Shown here: positions 31,158 to 39,810 of the stretch, one piece after another | Layout: every line of letters starts with the position of its first letter | Numbering within the stretch: position 1 is the stretch's first letter | From: Rubrivivax sp. SCN 71-131 | GTDB lineage: Bacteria > Pseudomonadota > Gammaproteobacteria > Burkholderiales > Burkholderiaceae_C | Direction: 5' to 3' | Assembly: GCA_001724995.1 (NCBI GenBank) | Contig: MEFD01000021.1 | Coordinates: 49,363-113,362, forward strand | DNA: 64,000 nucleotides | Translations under genes and position numbers: made by a program | The notes under the pieces: generated by a model | Database searches by the model: none | Seen by the model: the letters and a program-made list of their open reading frames with translations, nothing else | What the model was told of the DNA's origin: nothing

Positions 31158-32206
31158 GCACCTCGGCCCTTCCCGCCGTGCGCGCGGCTGCACAGGCCAG
31201 CCGCTCGCTGCGTCGCCGGCTCGCCGCCTGGCTGGCACTGGCCATGGGCCTGGGTCTCGTGCTCGGGCTCATGACCGGGCCCGCGGGGCTGTCGCTTGCC
31301 GCCCTGCGGGCCGATCTGCAGGGCGAGACCGCCGCGCTGCTGATCGGCCAGATCCGCCTGCCGCGCACGCTCGGCGCGGCGCTCGTGGGCGCGCTGCTTG
31401 GCCTCTCGGGTGCCATCGCGCAAGGGCTGTTCCGCAACCCGCTGGCCGACCCCTATCTCCTGGGTAGTGCCGCGGGCGCAGGGCTGGGCGCGGTGCTCGT
31501 GCTGGCGGCGGCGGCGCTCGGCGGGCACGCCATCAGCCTGGCCACGGTGGCGTGGATCGAGCGCGTGGGCCTGGTGAGCGCGGCCTTCATCGGCGCGCTG
31601 GCCGGCGTGCTGCTGACGCTGGCGCTGGCGCGCGGTGCGGTGCACACGCTGCGCCTGCTGCTGGCCGGCGTCGTCGTCGGCGTGCTGCTGGGGGCGGTCA
31701 GCGACCTCATCACCGTCGCCTCGCCGGATGCGCTGCGCGGCAAGCAGGCCTTCATGCTCGGCAGCACCGGCTTCCTCGGCTGGAACGCGATCGCGCTCAT
31801 GCTCGCCGGTCTCTTCCTGCTGCTGGCCGTGGCGCGGCGCTGGGCGCGCGCGCTGGACGCCCTGACGCTGGGCGAAGACAGTGCCGCCAGCCTGGGGCTA
31901 GATCTCTCCCGCGTGCGCCTCGTGCTGGTGCTGCTGCTGAGCCTGGGCACGGCGCTGGCGGTGTCGCAGGCGGGGCTGGTGGCCTTCGTCGGGCTCGTCG
32001 CGCCGCATCTGGTGCGGCGGCGCGCGCCCGGCCCGCACGGCTGGCTGCTGCTGGCCAGTGCGGCGATGGGTGCGGCGCTGCTGCTGTGGGCCGACGTCAT
32101 CGCACGCGCGCTGATCGCGCCCGAGGAACTCCCGGTGGGCGTGGTGACGGCGGTGCTCGGCGGCGGCTACCTGGTGTGGCTGCTGAAGCAGCGCAGCGCC
32201 TCGTGA
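31154..32206 (+). CDS. btuC: Cobalamin ABC transporter permease
   Basis: 350 residues with about ten transmembrane helices of the FecCD/BtuC type. Typical motifs are QIRLPRTLGAALVGALLGLSGAIAQGLFRNPLADP and LVAFVGLVAPHLVRR, and the cytoplasmic GEDSAASLGLDL coupling helix. It moves corrinoid across the inner membrane with BtuD. The ATG overlaps the btuF stop by four bases; btuD follows after 36 bp. A siderophore permease is the alternative, made unlikely by context. Confidence 0.93.
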   Translation: MSTSALPAVRAAAQASRSLRRRLAAWLALAMGLGLVLGLMTGPAGLSLAALRADLQGETAALLIGQIRLPRTLGAALVGALLGLSGAIAQGLFRNPLADPYLLGSAAGAGLGAVLVLAAAALGGHAISLATVAWIERVGLVSAAFIGALAGVLLTLALARGAVHTLRLLLAGVVVGVLLGAVSDLITVASPDALRGKQAFMLGSTGFLGWNAIALMLAGLFLLLAVARRWARALDALTLGEDSAASLGLDLSRVRLVLVLLLSLGTALAVSQAGLVAFVGLVAPHLVRRRAPGPHGWLLLASAAMGAALLLWADVIARALIAPEELPVGVVTAVLGGGYLVWLLKQRSAS

Positions 32207-32242
32207 GCCGGCCGTGACGACCCAGCCGCGAGGACGCTTGCC

Positions 32243-33064
32243 GTGACGGCGCAGCAGGACGACGAAGCCATGACACCGCGGTTGCATGCCCAGGGCCTGC
32301 GCGTGCGCCTGGGCCCGCGCGACGTGCTGCAGGGCGTGAGCCTGGACGTGGGGCCCGGCTGGACGGCGCTGGTGGGCCCCAACGGCGCCGGCAAGTCGAC
32401 GCTGCTGCGCGCGCTCGCCGGGCTGCAGCCGCTGGCGGCCGGACGGGTCACGCTGGACGCGCCCGCGGGCGCCGACCTGCACGCGCTGCCGGCGGCGCAG
32501 CGCGCGCGCCGTCTGGCCTGGCTGGCGCAGCAGGGCGAGGTGAGCGGCGAGCTCACGGTGCGCGAGACGGTGGAACTCGGCCGCATCGCGCAGCTGGGGC
32601 TGCTGGGCACGCCGGGCGCGTCCGACCATGCCGCCGTCGAGCAGGCGATGGCGCTCACCGAATGCGCGCCCTGGCAGCACCGGCGGCTGCACGAGCTCTC
32701 GGGCGGCGAGCGCCAGCGCGTGCTGCTGGCGCGCGTGCTGGCCACCGAGGCGCCGCTGCTGCTGCTGGACGAGCCGACGACGCACCTGGACGCGCCGCAC
32801 CAGGTCACGCTCGCGCGGCTCTTCCGCCGCCTGGCGCACGAGGCGAGGCCGCGCCGCGCCGTGCTCTCGGTGCTGCACGACCTGCCGATCGCGCTGCAGG
32901 CCGACCAGGTGCTGCTGCTGGCCGACGGCCGCCTGCAGGCCTGCGGCAGCCCGCGCGACCCGGCGTTGCAGGCCGCGCTCGTGCGCGTCTTCGGCGGCGC
33001 CATCCGCATCGATGCCGACGCCCAGGGCCGCCCGCGCGTGGCGCTGCAGCTGGACGTCGGCTGA
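32243..33064 (+). CDS. btuD: Cobalamin ABC transporter ATP-binding protein
   Basis: 273 residues. Walker A is [17 protein letters not shown], the signature is [13 protein letters not shown], and Walker B is [12 protein letters not shown], followed by the switch His in VLHDLP. It powers the BtuC channel. The GTG at 32243 has GAGGA eight bases before it; an internal ATG at 32270 is the alternative start and would remove nine residues. It is followed by cobO after 31 bp. Confidence 0.93.
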   Translation: MTAQQDDEAMTPRLHAQGLRVRLGPRDVLQGVSLDVGPGWTALVGPNGAGKSTLLRALAGLQPLAAGRVTLDAPAGADLHALPAAQRARRLAWLAQQGEVSGELTVRETVELGRIAQLGLLGTPGASDHAAVEQAMALTECAPWQHRRLHELSGGERQRVLLARVLATEAPLLLLDEPTTHLDAPHQVTLARLFRRLAHEARPRRAVLSVLHDLPIALQADQVLLLADGRLQACGSPRDPALQAALVRVFGGAIRIDADAQGRPRVALQLDVG

Positions 33065-33095
33065 ATTCACGAACGAGCCCGAGGAGAACCCAGCC

Positions 33096-33665
33096 ATGGA
33101 GATCGTCGCCCCCCCGAGCGCCCCCGGCAGCCCCAAGGCCCAGGGCGAGCGCCGCGGCCTCGTCATCGTGCACACCGGCCACGGCAAGGGCAAGAGCACG
33201 GCGGCCTTCGGCCTGGCGCTGCGCGCGCACGGCCGCGGCAAGGCGGTGCACATCTACCAGTTCATGAAGGTGCCCTCGGCGCGCTTCGGCGAGCACCGCG
33301 TGTTCGAGCAGCTGGGCGTGCCCATCGAAGGCCTGGGCGACGGCTTCAGCTGGAAGAGCCGCGACCTCGAGCACAGCGCGCAGCTCGCGCGCGACGGCTG
33401 GGCGCGCGCCGAGGCGACGATCCGCGCCGGCGCGCACTTCCTCGTCGTGCTGGACGAGATCACCTACCCGCTGCGCTACGGCTGGCTGCCGCTCGAACCC
33501 GTGCTCGCCTGCCTGCGCGAGCGCCCGCCGGGCGTGAACGTGCTGCTCACCGGCCGCGATGCGCCGCAGGAACTGATCGAGCTGGCCGACACGGTGACCG
33601 AGATGGGCCTGGTGAAGCACCACCACCAGCAAGGCGTGCCGGCGCAGCGCGGCATCGAGGATTGA
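33096..33665 (+). CDS. cobO: Cob(I)yrinic acid a,c-diamide adenosyltransferase
   Basis: 189 residues of the CobA/BtuR type. The atypical P-loop [16 protein letters not shown] lies at about 28-43, followed by [31 protein letters not shown] and [19 protein letters not shown]. It attaches the upper adenosyl ligand to corrinoids, making the form used by Mcm. GAGGAGAA precedes the ATG. cbiB starts 7 bp after the stop. Confidence 0.94.
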   Translation: MEIVAPPSAPGSPKAQGERRGLVIVHTGHGKGKSTAAFGLALRAHGRGKAVHIYQFMKVPSARFGEHRVFEQLGVPIEGLGDGFSWKSRDLEHSAQLARDGWARAEATIRAGAHFLVVLDEITYPLRYGWLPLEPVLACLRERPPGVNVLLTGRDAPQELIELADTVTEMGLVKHHHQQGVPAQRGIED

Positions 33666-33671
33666 GCCGCG

Positions 33672-34634
33672 GTGTTCGACGCGAGCCCGGGGCCCCTGGT
33701 CGCTGCGGCGCTGCCGGCGGCGGCGCTGGCGCTGGCCTGGGCGGTCGACGCGCGCCTGGGCGAGCCGCGCAACGCCTGGCATCCGGTGGCCTGGTTCGGG
33801 CGCCTGGCGGCACCGCTGGGCCACGCGGCGCGCGCGCTGCCGCCGCGCTGGGCGCTGCGCGCGGGGGCGCTCGCCTGGGCGCTGCTGCTGGCGCTGGTGA
33901 TCGCGCTGGCCATCGGGCTGCAGGCGCTGCTCGTTAAGGCGCCGTGGTGGCTTGCGCTGCCGCTGCTGGCGCTGGCGCTCAAGCCGGCACTGGCCTGGCG
34001 TATGCTGCGCGACGAGGTGGCGGCGGTCGAGGCCGCGCTTGCGCGCAGCCTGGACGAGGGCCGCGCGCAGCTTGCGCGCCTGTGCAGCCGCGACGTGCGC
34101 CAGCTCGACGAAGCCGGCGTGCGCGAGACGGCGATCGAGACGCTGGCCGAGAACTTCAACGACTCGCTGGTGGCGCCGCTCTTCTGGTTCGTCGTCGCCG
34201 GCCTGCCCGGCGCCTGGGCCTGGCGCGCGGTGAACACGCTGGACGCCATGTGGGGCTACCGCGGCGCCTGGGAATGGGCGGGCAAGTGCGTCGCGCGCGC
34301 GGACGACCTGCTCGCCTGGCTGCCCGCGCGCCTTGCGGCCTGGCTGCTCTGGCCCGCGCGCACGGATTGGAGGGCGCTTGGCCGCGAAGCCGCGCGCACG
34401 CCCTCGCCCAACGGCGGCTGGCCGATGGCGGCGATGGCGCTGCGCCTGGGCGTGCGCCTGGACAAGCCCGGCGTCTACACGCTCAACGCCGGTGCGCAGG
34501 CGCCCCGGAGCAGGGCGCTTGCGCAGGCGCTGACGCTCGGGGAAGACGCAGCGCGGCGCGCCATCGGGCTCGCGCTGCTGGCCACGCTGCTGGTCACGGC
34601 GGCCAGGGTCGCGCTTCCCGGAGACGGAGCATGA
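33672..34634 (+). CDS. cbiB: Adenosylcobinamide-phosphate synthase (aminopropanol ligase)
   Basis: 320 residues with multiple membrane helices and a GTG start. CbiB/CobD signatures are RLGEPRNAWHPVAWFG near the start, ETAIETLAENFNDSLVAPLFWF in the middle, and TPSPNGGWPMAAMALRLGVRLDKPG later. It joins (R)-1-amino-2-propanol (phosphate) to adenosylcobyric acid at the membrane. Its stop overlaps the next ATG (ATGA), coupling it with the decarboxylase that makes its substrate. Confidence 0.93.
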   Translation: MFDASPGPLVAAALPAAALALAWAVDARLGEPRNAWHPVAWFGRLAAPLGHAARALPPRWALRAGALAWALLLALVIALAIGLQALLVKAPWWLALPLLALALKPALAWRMLRDEVAAVEAALARSLDEGRAQLARLCSRDVRQLDEAGVRETAIETLAENFNDSLVAPLFWFVVAGLPGAWAWRAVNTLDAMWGYRGAWEWAGKCVARADDLLAWLPARLAAWLLWPARTDWRALGREAARTPSPNGGWPMAAMALRLGVRLDKPGVYTLNAGAQAPRSRALAQALTLGEDAARRAIGLALLATLLVTAARVALPGDGA

Positions 34635-35665
34635 AGCGCACGCATGGCGGCGCGGACGCACAGGGCGCGGCGCGCTTCGACTTCTCCACCTGCGCCAACG
34701 CGGCCGGGCCGTGTCCGGCAGCCCTTGCCGCCGTGCAGGCGGCCGACGCGACGCGCTACCCCGATCCGGCCTCCACGAAGCTGCGCCGCGCGCTGGCCGA
34801 ACGGCACGGCGTTTCGCCCGCGCGCGTGCTGATCGCCGCCAGCGCCAGCGAGTTCATCCAGCGCCTCACCGCCGTCACCGGGCGGCTGTGGCCGGGCGCG
34901 GTGCGCGTGCCGCGACACGCCTACGGCGACTACGCGCACGCCGCGCGCGCCTGGGGCCGCGCGCTGCTTCAGGGCCAGGCGGCGTGCACCGAAGCGGTCA
35001 CGCTGAGCTGGCATGCCGACCCGGGCAGCCCGCGCGGCGAGAACGCCGTGCTCGCCGCCGCGGACGAGGCGGTGCTTACCGCGCATCCGCACGTGCTCGA
35101 CGCCGTCTACGCGCCGCTGCGCCTGCAGGGCACCTCGGCCTGGCCGGACGCGGCGCGCGACGCCGTCTTCGTGCTGCACTCGCCGAACAAGGCGCTGGGC
35201 CTCACCGGCGTGCGCGGCGCCTACGCCGTCGCCCCGGCGCGCGCGGCCTACGACGTGCAGGCCTGCTGTGCCGCGCTGGACGCCGCGGCGCCCTCCTGGC
35301 CGCTGTCGGCGCAGGGACAGGCGATGCTGCTGGCCTGGACCTGCCCCGAGGTGCAGCGCGGGGTGCACGAGTCGCACGCCCTGCTGGCCCAGTGGAAGCT
35401 GAGCTTGCAGCAGGGCCTGGCCGCGCGCGGGTTTGCAGTCGAGGAGAGCGCGACCAACTTCTTCCTCGCGCGGCCGCCGCGCGCCGTCGATCTGCAGCGG
35501 CTGCGCGCCCAAGGCGTGGCGCTGCGCGATGCCGCGTCCTTCGGCCTGGCCGGATGCTGGCGCGTCTCGGCGCAGCCGCCCGCGGCGCAGGCGGCGCTGT
35601 GGAACGCGCTCGGGCGCCTGCGGGCCGACGCCCGGAACGAAGTCGCGCAAGGAGGTGGTGCATGA
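34631..35665 (+). CDS. PLP-dependent threonine-phosphate decarboxylase-like protein (CobD/CobC type)
   Basis: 344 residues, fold-type I aminotransferase class of the cobalamin pathway. The N-terminus FDFSTCANAAGPCPAAL and the YPDPASTKLRRALAERHG segment are typical. The PLP lysine is in LHSPNKALGLTGVRGAY. It should decarboxylate L-threonine-phosphate to aminopropanol phosphate, the CbiB substrate. It overlaps cbiB by four bases. A twelve-codon frame (35662-35697) straddles its stop and the next start. The naming differs between organisms (cobD in Salmonella, cobC in Pseudomonas), so no symbol is given. Confidence 0.88.
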   Translation: MKRTHGGADAQGAARFDFSTCANAAGPCPAALAAVQAADATRYPDPASTKLRRALAERHGVSPARVLIAASASEFIQRLTAVTGRLWPGAVRVPRHAYGDYAHAARAWGRALLQGQAACTEAVTLSWHADPGSPRGENAVLAAADEAVLTAHPHVLDAVYAPLRLQGTSAWPDAARDAVFVLHSPNKALGLTGVRGAYAVAPARAAYDVQACCAALDAAAPSWPLSAQGQAMLLAWTCPEVQRGVHESHALLAQWKLSLQQGLAARGFAVEESATNFFLARPPRAVDLQRLRAQGVALRDAASFGLAGCWRVSAQPPAAQAALWNALGRLRADARNEVAQGGGA

Positions 35666-35693
35666 AGCTCGCAGTGATGCCCAGGAGCGCGCC

Positions 35694-37181
35694 GTGAAGC
35701 GCGCGCTCGTGGTCTGGGGCGCGAGCAGCGGCGCCGGCAAGAGCCTGCTGGCCACGGCCCTGTGCCGCTGGGCGGCGCGGCAAGGCCTGGACGTGGCGCC
35801 CTTCAAGGCGCAGAACATGAGCAACAACGCGCGCGTCGTCCCTGTCGACGCGGGCGATCCCGAGAGCGCGCTCGGCGAGATCGGCTCGGCGCAGTACTTC
35901 CAGGCGCTGGCCGCGCGCGTGGCGCCGCAGGTCGACCACAACCCGGTGCTGCTCAAGCCCGAGCGCGACACGCACAGCCAGGTCGTGCTCTGCGGGCAGG
36001 TCGACGCCGCGCTTTCGCGCCTGCCCTGGCGGCAGCGCAGCACGGCGCTCGCCGCGGCGGCGCGCGCGGGCTTCGAGCGCCTGGCCGCGCGCCACGAGGT
36101 GCTGGTGATCGAGGGCGCGGGCTCGCCCGCGGAGATCAACCTCGCGCCGCAGGACTACGTCAACCTCGGCACGGCGCGCTGGGCCGCCGAACGCGGCTCC
36201 CTGCGCGCGCTGCTGGTGGCCGACGTCGACCGCGGCGGCGCCTTCGCGCACTGCTACGGCACCTGGGCGCTGCTGCCCGAGGACTTGCGCCCGGCGCTCG
36301 CCGGCTTCGTGCTCAACAAGTTCCGCGGCGACGCCACGCTGCTCGCGCCCGGACCCGCGCAGTTGCAGGCGGCCACCGGCGTGCCGCTGCTGGGCGTGCT
36401 GCCCATGCAGCGCGATCACGGCCTGCCCGAGGAGGACGGCGTCTACGCCGCGCCCGCCGCCGGTCGCAGCGGCGTTCGCATCGCCGTGCTGGCCTGGCCT
36501 CAGCTGAGCAACCTCGACGAGTTCGCGCCGCTGGCCGCAGCGGCGCAGCTGCGCTTCGCGCGCAGCGCAGCGGAGCTGGAAGGTGTCGACTGGATCGTGC
36601 TTCCCGGCTCCAAGCAGGTCAGCGGCGACCTCGCCTGGCTGCGCGAACAAGGCATGGAGACGGCGCTGCAAGCCCACGTCGACCGGGGTGGTCGCGTGCT
36701 GGGCATCTGCGGTGGCCTGCAGATGCTCGGCGACTGGCTGGACGACCCCGAAGGCGCCGACGGCCAGGCGCATGGACCCCAGCCCGGCCTGGGCCTGCTG
36801 CCGCTGACGACGCGCTACGCCGCGCCCAAGCGCCTACGCGCGGCGCGCGTGCGCCTGGGCGCGCTGCAGCCGCCCTGGCAGGCGCTTTCGGCGCTCAGCT
36901 GCCGCGCCTACGAGATCCGCTGCGGGCGCACCCAAGCGTGCGCCGAGGACGCGCTGCCCGTGCTCTTCGACGACGCGGGCCAGGCCATAGGCTGGCAGGG
37001 GCGGGGCGCGCGCGCGGGTGTGCTGGGTCTGGCCACGCACGGGCTCTTCGAGGACGAGGCGCTGCTGCACGCGCTCTTCGGCCAGCGCGTGCGCAGCCTC
37101 GAGCAAAGCCTCGAGGGCCTGGCCGATCTCGTCGACCACCACCTGGGCGCGGCCACGCTGCGCGCCCTGTTTGCTTGCTGA
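35694..37181 (+). CDS. cobQ: Cobyric acid synthase
   Basis: 495 residues from a GTG. The N-terminal ATPase-like domain opens ALVVWGASSGAGKSLLATAL and contains PFKAQNMSNNARVV and EGAGSPAEINL. The C-terminal class I glutaminase-like domain has the Cys in GICGGLQMLG and a His in ATHGLFED; the usual YEIHMG motif reads YEIRCG here. It amidates the side chains b, d, e and g of adenosylcobyrinic a,c-diamide. The start overlaps the stop of the twelve-codon frame. cobT starts 14 bp after it. Confidence 0.93.
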   Translation: MKRALVVWGASSGAGKSLLATALCRWAARQGLDVAPFKAQNMSNNARVVPVDAGDPESALGEIGSAQYFQALAARVAPQVDHNPVLLKPERDTHSQVVLCGQVDAALSRLPWRQRSTALAAAARAGFERLAARHEVLVIEGAGSPAEINLAPQDYVNLGTARWAAERGSLRALLVADVDRGGAFAHCYGTWALLPEDLRPALAGFVLNKFRGDATLLAPGPAQLQAATGVPLLGVLPMQRDHGLPEEDGVYAAPAAGRSGVRIAVLAWPQLSNLDEFAPLAAAAQLRFARSAAELEGVDWIVLPGSKQVSGDLAWLREQGMETALQAHVDRGGRVLGICGGLQMLGDWLDDPEGADGQAHGPQPGLGLLPLTTRYAAPKRLRAARVRLGALQPPWQALSALSCRAYEIRCGRTQACAEDALPVLFDDAGQAIGWQGRGARAGVLGLATHGLFEDEALLHALFGQRVRSLEQSLEGLADLVDHHLGAATLRALFAC

Positions 37182-37195
37182 AGGAAACCGCTGCG

Positions 37196-38275
37196 ATGAC
37201 CGCTCCGATGACGACCCCCGACTTCGAACCGACGCTCGTCCTGCCGCCGGCACCGGCGCCCGCCTTGCGCGAGCGCGTGCAGGCGGCGATCGACGCCAAG
37301 ACCAAGCCGCTGGGCGCGCTCGGCCGCCTGGAGGCGCTGGCGCTGCAGCTCGCGCTGATCCAGGGCCTCGAGGCGCCGCGGCTCGTGCAGCCGCAGCTGG
37401 TCGTCTTCGCCGCCGACCATGGCCTCGCCGCGCAAGGCGTGTCGGCCTATCCCGCCGAGGTGACGCCGCAGATGGTGCTGAACTTCCTCGCCGGCGGCGC
37501 CGCGGTGTCGGTGTTCGCGCGCCAGCACGGCCTGGCGCTGACGGTGGCCGACTGCGGTGTGGCCGCCGAGTTCGAGCCGCACACGCTGCTGGCGCGGCTG
37601 AAGGTCGCAGGCGTCGAGCGCGGCAGCGCGGACGCGAGCGCCGGTGCGGCGATGACCACCGCGCAGTGCCGGACGGCGATCGCGCAGGGCCGCCGGCTCG
37701 TCGCCGCGCTGCCCGGCAACGCGCTGCTGCTGGGCGAGATGGGCATCGCCAACACCTCGGCCGCGGCGCTCCTGATGGCGCGCCTCACCGGCGAGCCGCT
37801 GGCCGTCTGCGTGGGCCGGGGAACGGGTCTCGACGACGCGGGCCTCGCGCACAAGCGAATGGTGCTGCAGCGCGCGCTGGAGGTGAACGCGGGGGCGGCC
37901 GAGCCGCTGGCGGCGCTGGCCGCGCTCGGCGGCCTGGAGATCGCGACCATGGTCGGCGCGGTGCAGCAGGCTGCGGCACTCGGGCGCGTCGTCGTCGTCG
38001 ACGGCTTCATCACCACCTCGGCGGTGGCGGTGGCCGCCGCGCTGCAGCCGCAGATCCTCGCCTCCTGCGTGTTCTCGCACCGCTCGCAGGAGCTCGGGCA
38101 CACGCGCTGGCTGCAGCATCTGGGCGTGCAGCCGCTGCTGGACCTGGACCTGCGCCTGGGCGAGGGCTCGGGCGCGGCACTTGCCTGGCCGCTGCTGGAA
38201 TCGGCCTGCCGCTTCCTCGCCGAGATGGCGAGCTTCGATTCGGCCGGCGTGAGCCGCGCCTCGAACGCCGCGTGA
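37196..38275 (+). CDS. cobT: Nicotinate-nucleotide:dimethylbenzimidazole phosphoribosyltransferase
   Basis: 359 residues, the family's usual size. Key segments are TKPLGALGRLEALA, VFAADHGLAAQGVSAYP, LLGEMGIANTSAAAL, GLEIATMVGAV and the C-terminal LRLGEGSGAALAWPLL with the catalytic glutamate. It builds alpha-ribazole phosphate, the lower nucleotide loop precursor. An A-rich AAGGAAA precedes the ATG at 37196. Its last base is the first of the cobS ATG (TGATG). Confidence 0.95.
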   Translation: MTAPMTTPDFEPTLVLPPAPAPALRERVQAAIDAKTKPLGALGRLEALALQLALIQGLEAPRLVQPQLVVFAADHGLAAQGVSAYPAEVTPQMVLNFLAGGAAVSVFARQHGLALTVADCGVAAEFEPHTLLARLKVAGVERGSADASAGAAMTTAQCRTAIAQGRRLVAALPGNALLLGEMGIANTSAAALLMARLTGEPLAVCVGRGTGLDDAGLAHKRMVLQRALEVNAGAAEPLAALAALGGLEIATMVGAVQQAAALGRVVVVDGFITTSAVAVAAALQPQILASCVFSHRSQELGHTRWLQHLGVQPLLDLDLRLGEGSGAALAWPLLESACRFLAEMASFDSAGVSRASNAA

Positions 38276-39099
38276 TGCGCCGCGAGCTGCGGCTCTTCTT
38301 CCTCGCGCTGCAGTTCCTCACGCGGCTGCCGGTGCCGCGCGGGGGCGTGCAAGCGGAGTTCGATGCGCAGTCGCTCAACCAGGCTGCGCGCTACTTCGCG
38401 CTCGTTGGCGCGCTCGTCGGCGTGGCCGGCGCGACGCTCGCGCTGCTGGCCCTGCGGCTGTGGCCGCCGACGGTGGCGGCGACGCTGGCGCTGGCCCTCA
38501 CGGTCTGGCTGACGGCGGCCTTCCACGAGGACGGTCTGGCCGACACCTTCGACGCGCTGCTCGGCGCCGCGCCGCGCGAGAAGGCGTTCTCCATCATGAA
38601 GGACTCGCGCATCGGCAGCTACGGCGCGGCCGTGCTCGTGCTCGCGCTGCTGCTGCGCGTGCTGCTGCTGGCCGAGCTGCTGCGCGTGCAGCCGCTGCTG
38701 GCGGCCTGGGCCCTCGTCCTGGCGCACGCGGCCGGGCGCGCGGCCGCGGTCGTGCTGATGGCCGGCCTGCCCTACGCCGGCGACGAGGCGCATGCCAAGG
38801 CCAAGCCGCTGGCGCGCGCGGTGCGTCCGTCCGACGCCGCCTGGGCGCTGAGTACGGCCCTGGCCGTGCTGGCGCTGGGCGCCCTGCCGCCGGCGGCCGG
38901 GTGGCCGCAGGTGCCGCTGGCGCCGCTCGCGCTGGCCTGGTGCGCGAGCCTGCTGCTGCTGATCTTCGTGGTGCGCGCCTGGCTGCAACGGCGTCTATCC
39001 GGCTTCACGGGCGATACCCTGGGCGCCTGCGAGCAACTGGGGGAGATCACCAGCCTGCTGGTCTTCGTCGCCCTCTTCGTCCGGGCGGACCTGTCGTGA
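38275..39099 (+). CDS. cobS: Adenosylcobinamide-GDP ribazoletransferase (cobalamin synthase)
   Basis: 274 residues with several transmembrane helices. The conserved AFHEDGLADTFDALLG and KDSRIGSYGAAVLVLALLLR are the CobS catalytic region, and FTGDTLGACEQLGEIT is near the C-terminus. It joins the nucleotide loop to adenosylcobinamide-GDP, giving adenosylcobalamin 5'-phosphate at the membrane. Start and stop both overlap neighbours, so it is embedded in a translationally coupled string. Confidence 0.95.
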   Translation: MRRELRLFFLALQFLTRLPVPRGGVQAEFDAQSLNQAARYFALVGALVGVAGATLALLALRLWPPTVAATLALALTVWLTAAFHEDGLADTFDALLGAAPREKAFSIMKDSRIGSYGAAVLVLALLLRVLLLAELLRVQPLLAAWALVLAHAAGRAAAVVLMAGLPYAGDEAHAKAKPLARAVRPSDAAWALSTALAVLALGALPPAAGWPQVPLAPLALAWCASLLLLIFVVRAWLQRRLSGFTGDTLGACEQLGEITSLLVFVALFVRADLS

Positions 39100-39713
39100 A
39101 CGGGCTGCCTGCTTGCCATCGAACCGCCGCGGCGCCGAGCGCAGCGACGCTGCACGCCTGGCGTCATGCGCCGGCGCGCGGGGCCGCGGGTCGGTGCATC
39201 GGCCGCACCGATCTGGCCATCGACCCGCGTCGGGCGAAGCGGCTGGCGCACCGCATCCGCGCCTTCGCCCGCCGTCACGGGCTGCCGCGCCTGGTCCTCA
39301 CCTCGCCGCTGCGCCGCTGCCGGGCCACGGGTCGGTGGCTTGCCCGTTGGGGCTGGCAGCACCGCATCGACCCGCTGCTCGCCGAGATCGACTTCGGCCG
39401 CTGGGATGGCGGCCTGTGGGTCGACGTGCCGCGCGGCGAGTTCGACGCCTGGTGCGCCGACTTCGCGCATGCGCCGCCTGCCGGCGATGGCGAGCCCGTG
39501 TCCGCGCTGCTGAGGCGCGTGCGGGCCTTCGACCCGGGTTCGGCGCGCGTGCTGGTCACGCATGGCGGCTGGCTGTCGGCCGCACGCTGGCTGGAGCAGG
39601 CGGGGCAGCCGCCGCAGCGCGCCGACCAATGGCCGGCGACGCCGCGCCACGGCACGCACTGCGAGCTGCGGCTTCACGTCTTCGGTGATCGGGGGGATGA
39701 TCGGGGCTGTTGA
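39096..39713 (+). CDS. Histidine phosphatase family protein, probable alpha-ribazole phosphatase
   Basis: 205 residues from a GTG overlapping the cobS stop. The phosphoglycerate-mutase-like catalytic His is in WRHAPARG, followed by CIGRTDLAID, the arginine cluster LTSPLRRCRATGRWL, the acidic IDFGRWDGG and a second His in VLVTHGGWL. CobC-type phosphatases remove the 5'-phosphate of the nucleotide loop. As the last gene of the cob operon it fits that role, though the family is broad. A 9-bp stem at 39759-39780 follows it. Confidence 0.82.
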   Translation: MNGLPACHRTAAAPSAATLHAWRHAPARGAAGRCIGRTDLAIDPRRAKRLAHRIRAFARRHGLPRLVLTSPLRRCRATGRWLARWGWQHRIDPLLAEIDFGRWDGGLWVDVPRGEFDAWCADFAHAPPAGDGEPVSALLRRVRAFDPGSARVLVTHGGWLSAARWLEQAGQPPQRADQWPATPRHGTHCELRLHVFGDRGDDRGC

Positions 39714-39758
39714 GCTTGCGGCGGATCAACCCGCTGCACGACGCGACGCTCGCAGAAT

Positions 39759-39780
39759 GCCGCAGCGATCGCGCTGCGGC
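39759..39780 (+). terminator. Hairpin after the cobalamin operon
   Basis: GCCGCAGCG and CGCTGCGGC form a perfect 9-bp stem with an ATCG loop, 46 bp after the phosphatase stop. No T-tract follows, so an intrinsic terminator is uncertain. Confidence 0.35.
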
Positions 39781-39810
39781 GCGGTGGCCTGGGCGGAGGG
39801 GTCTTCGTTC

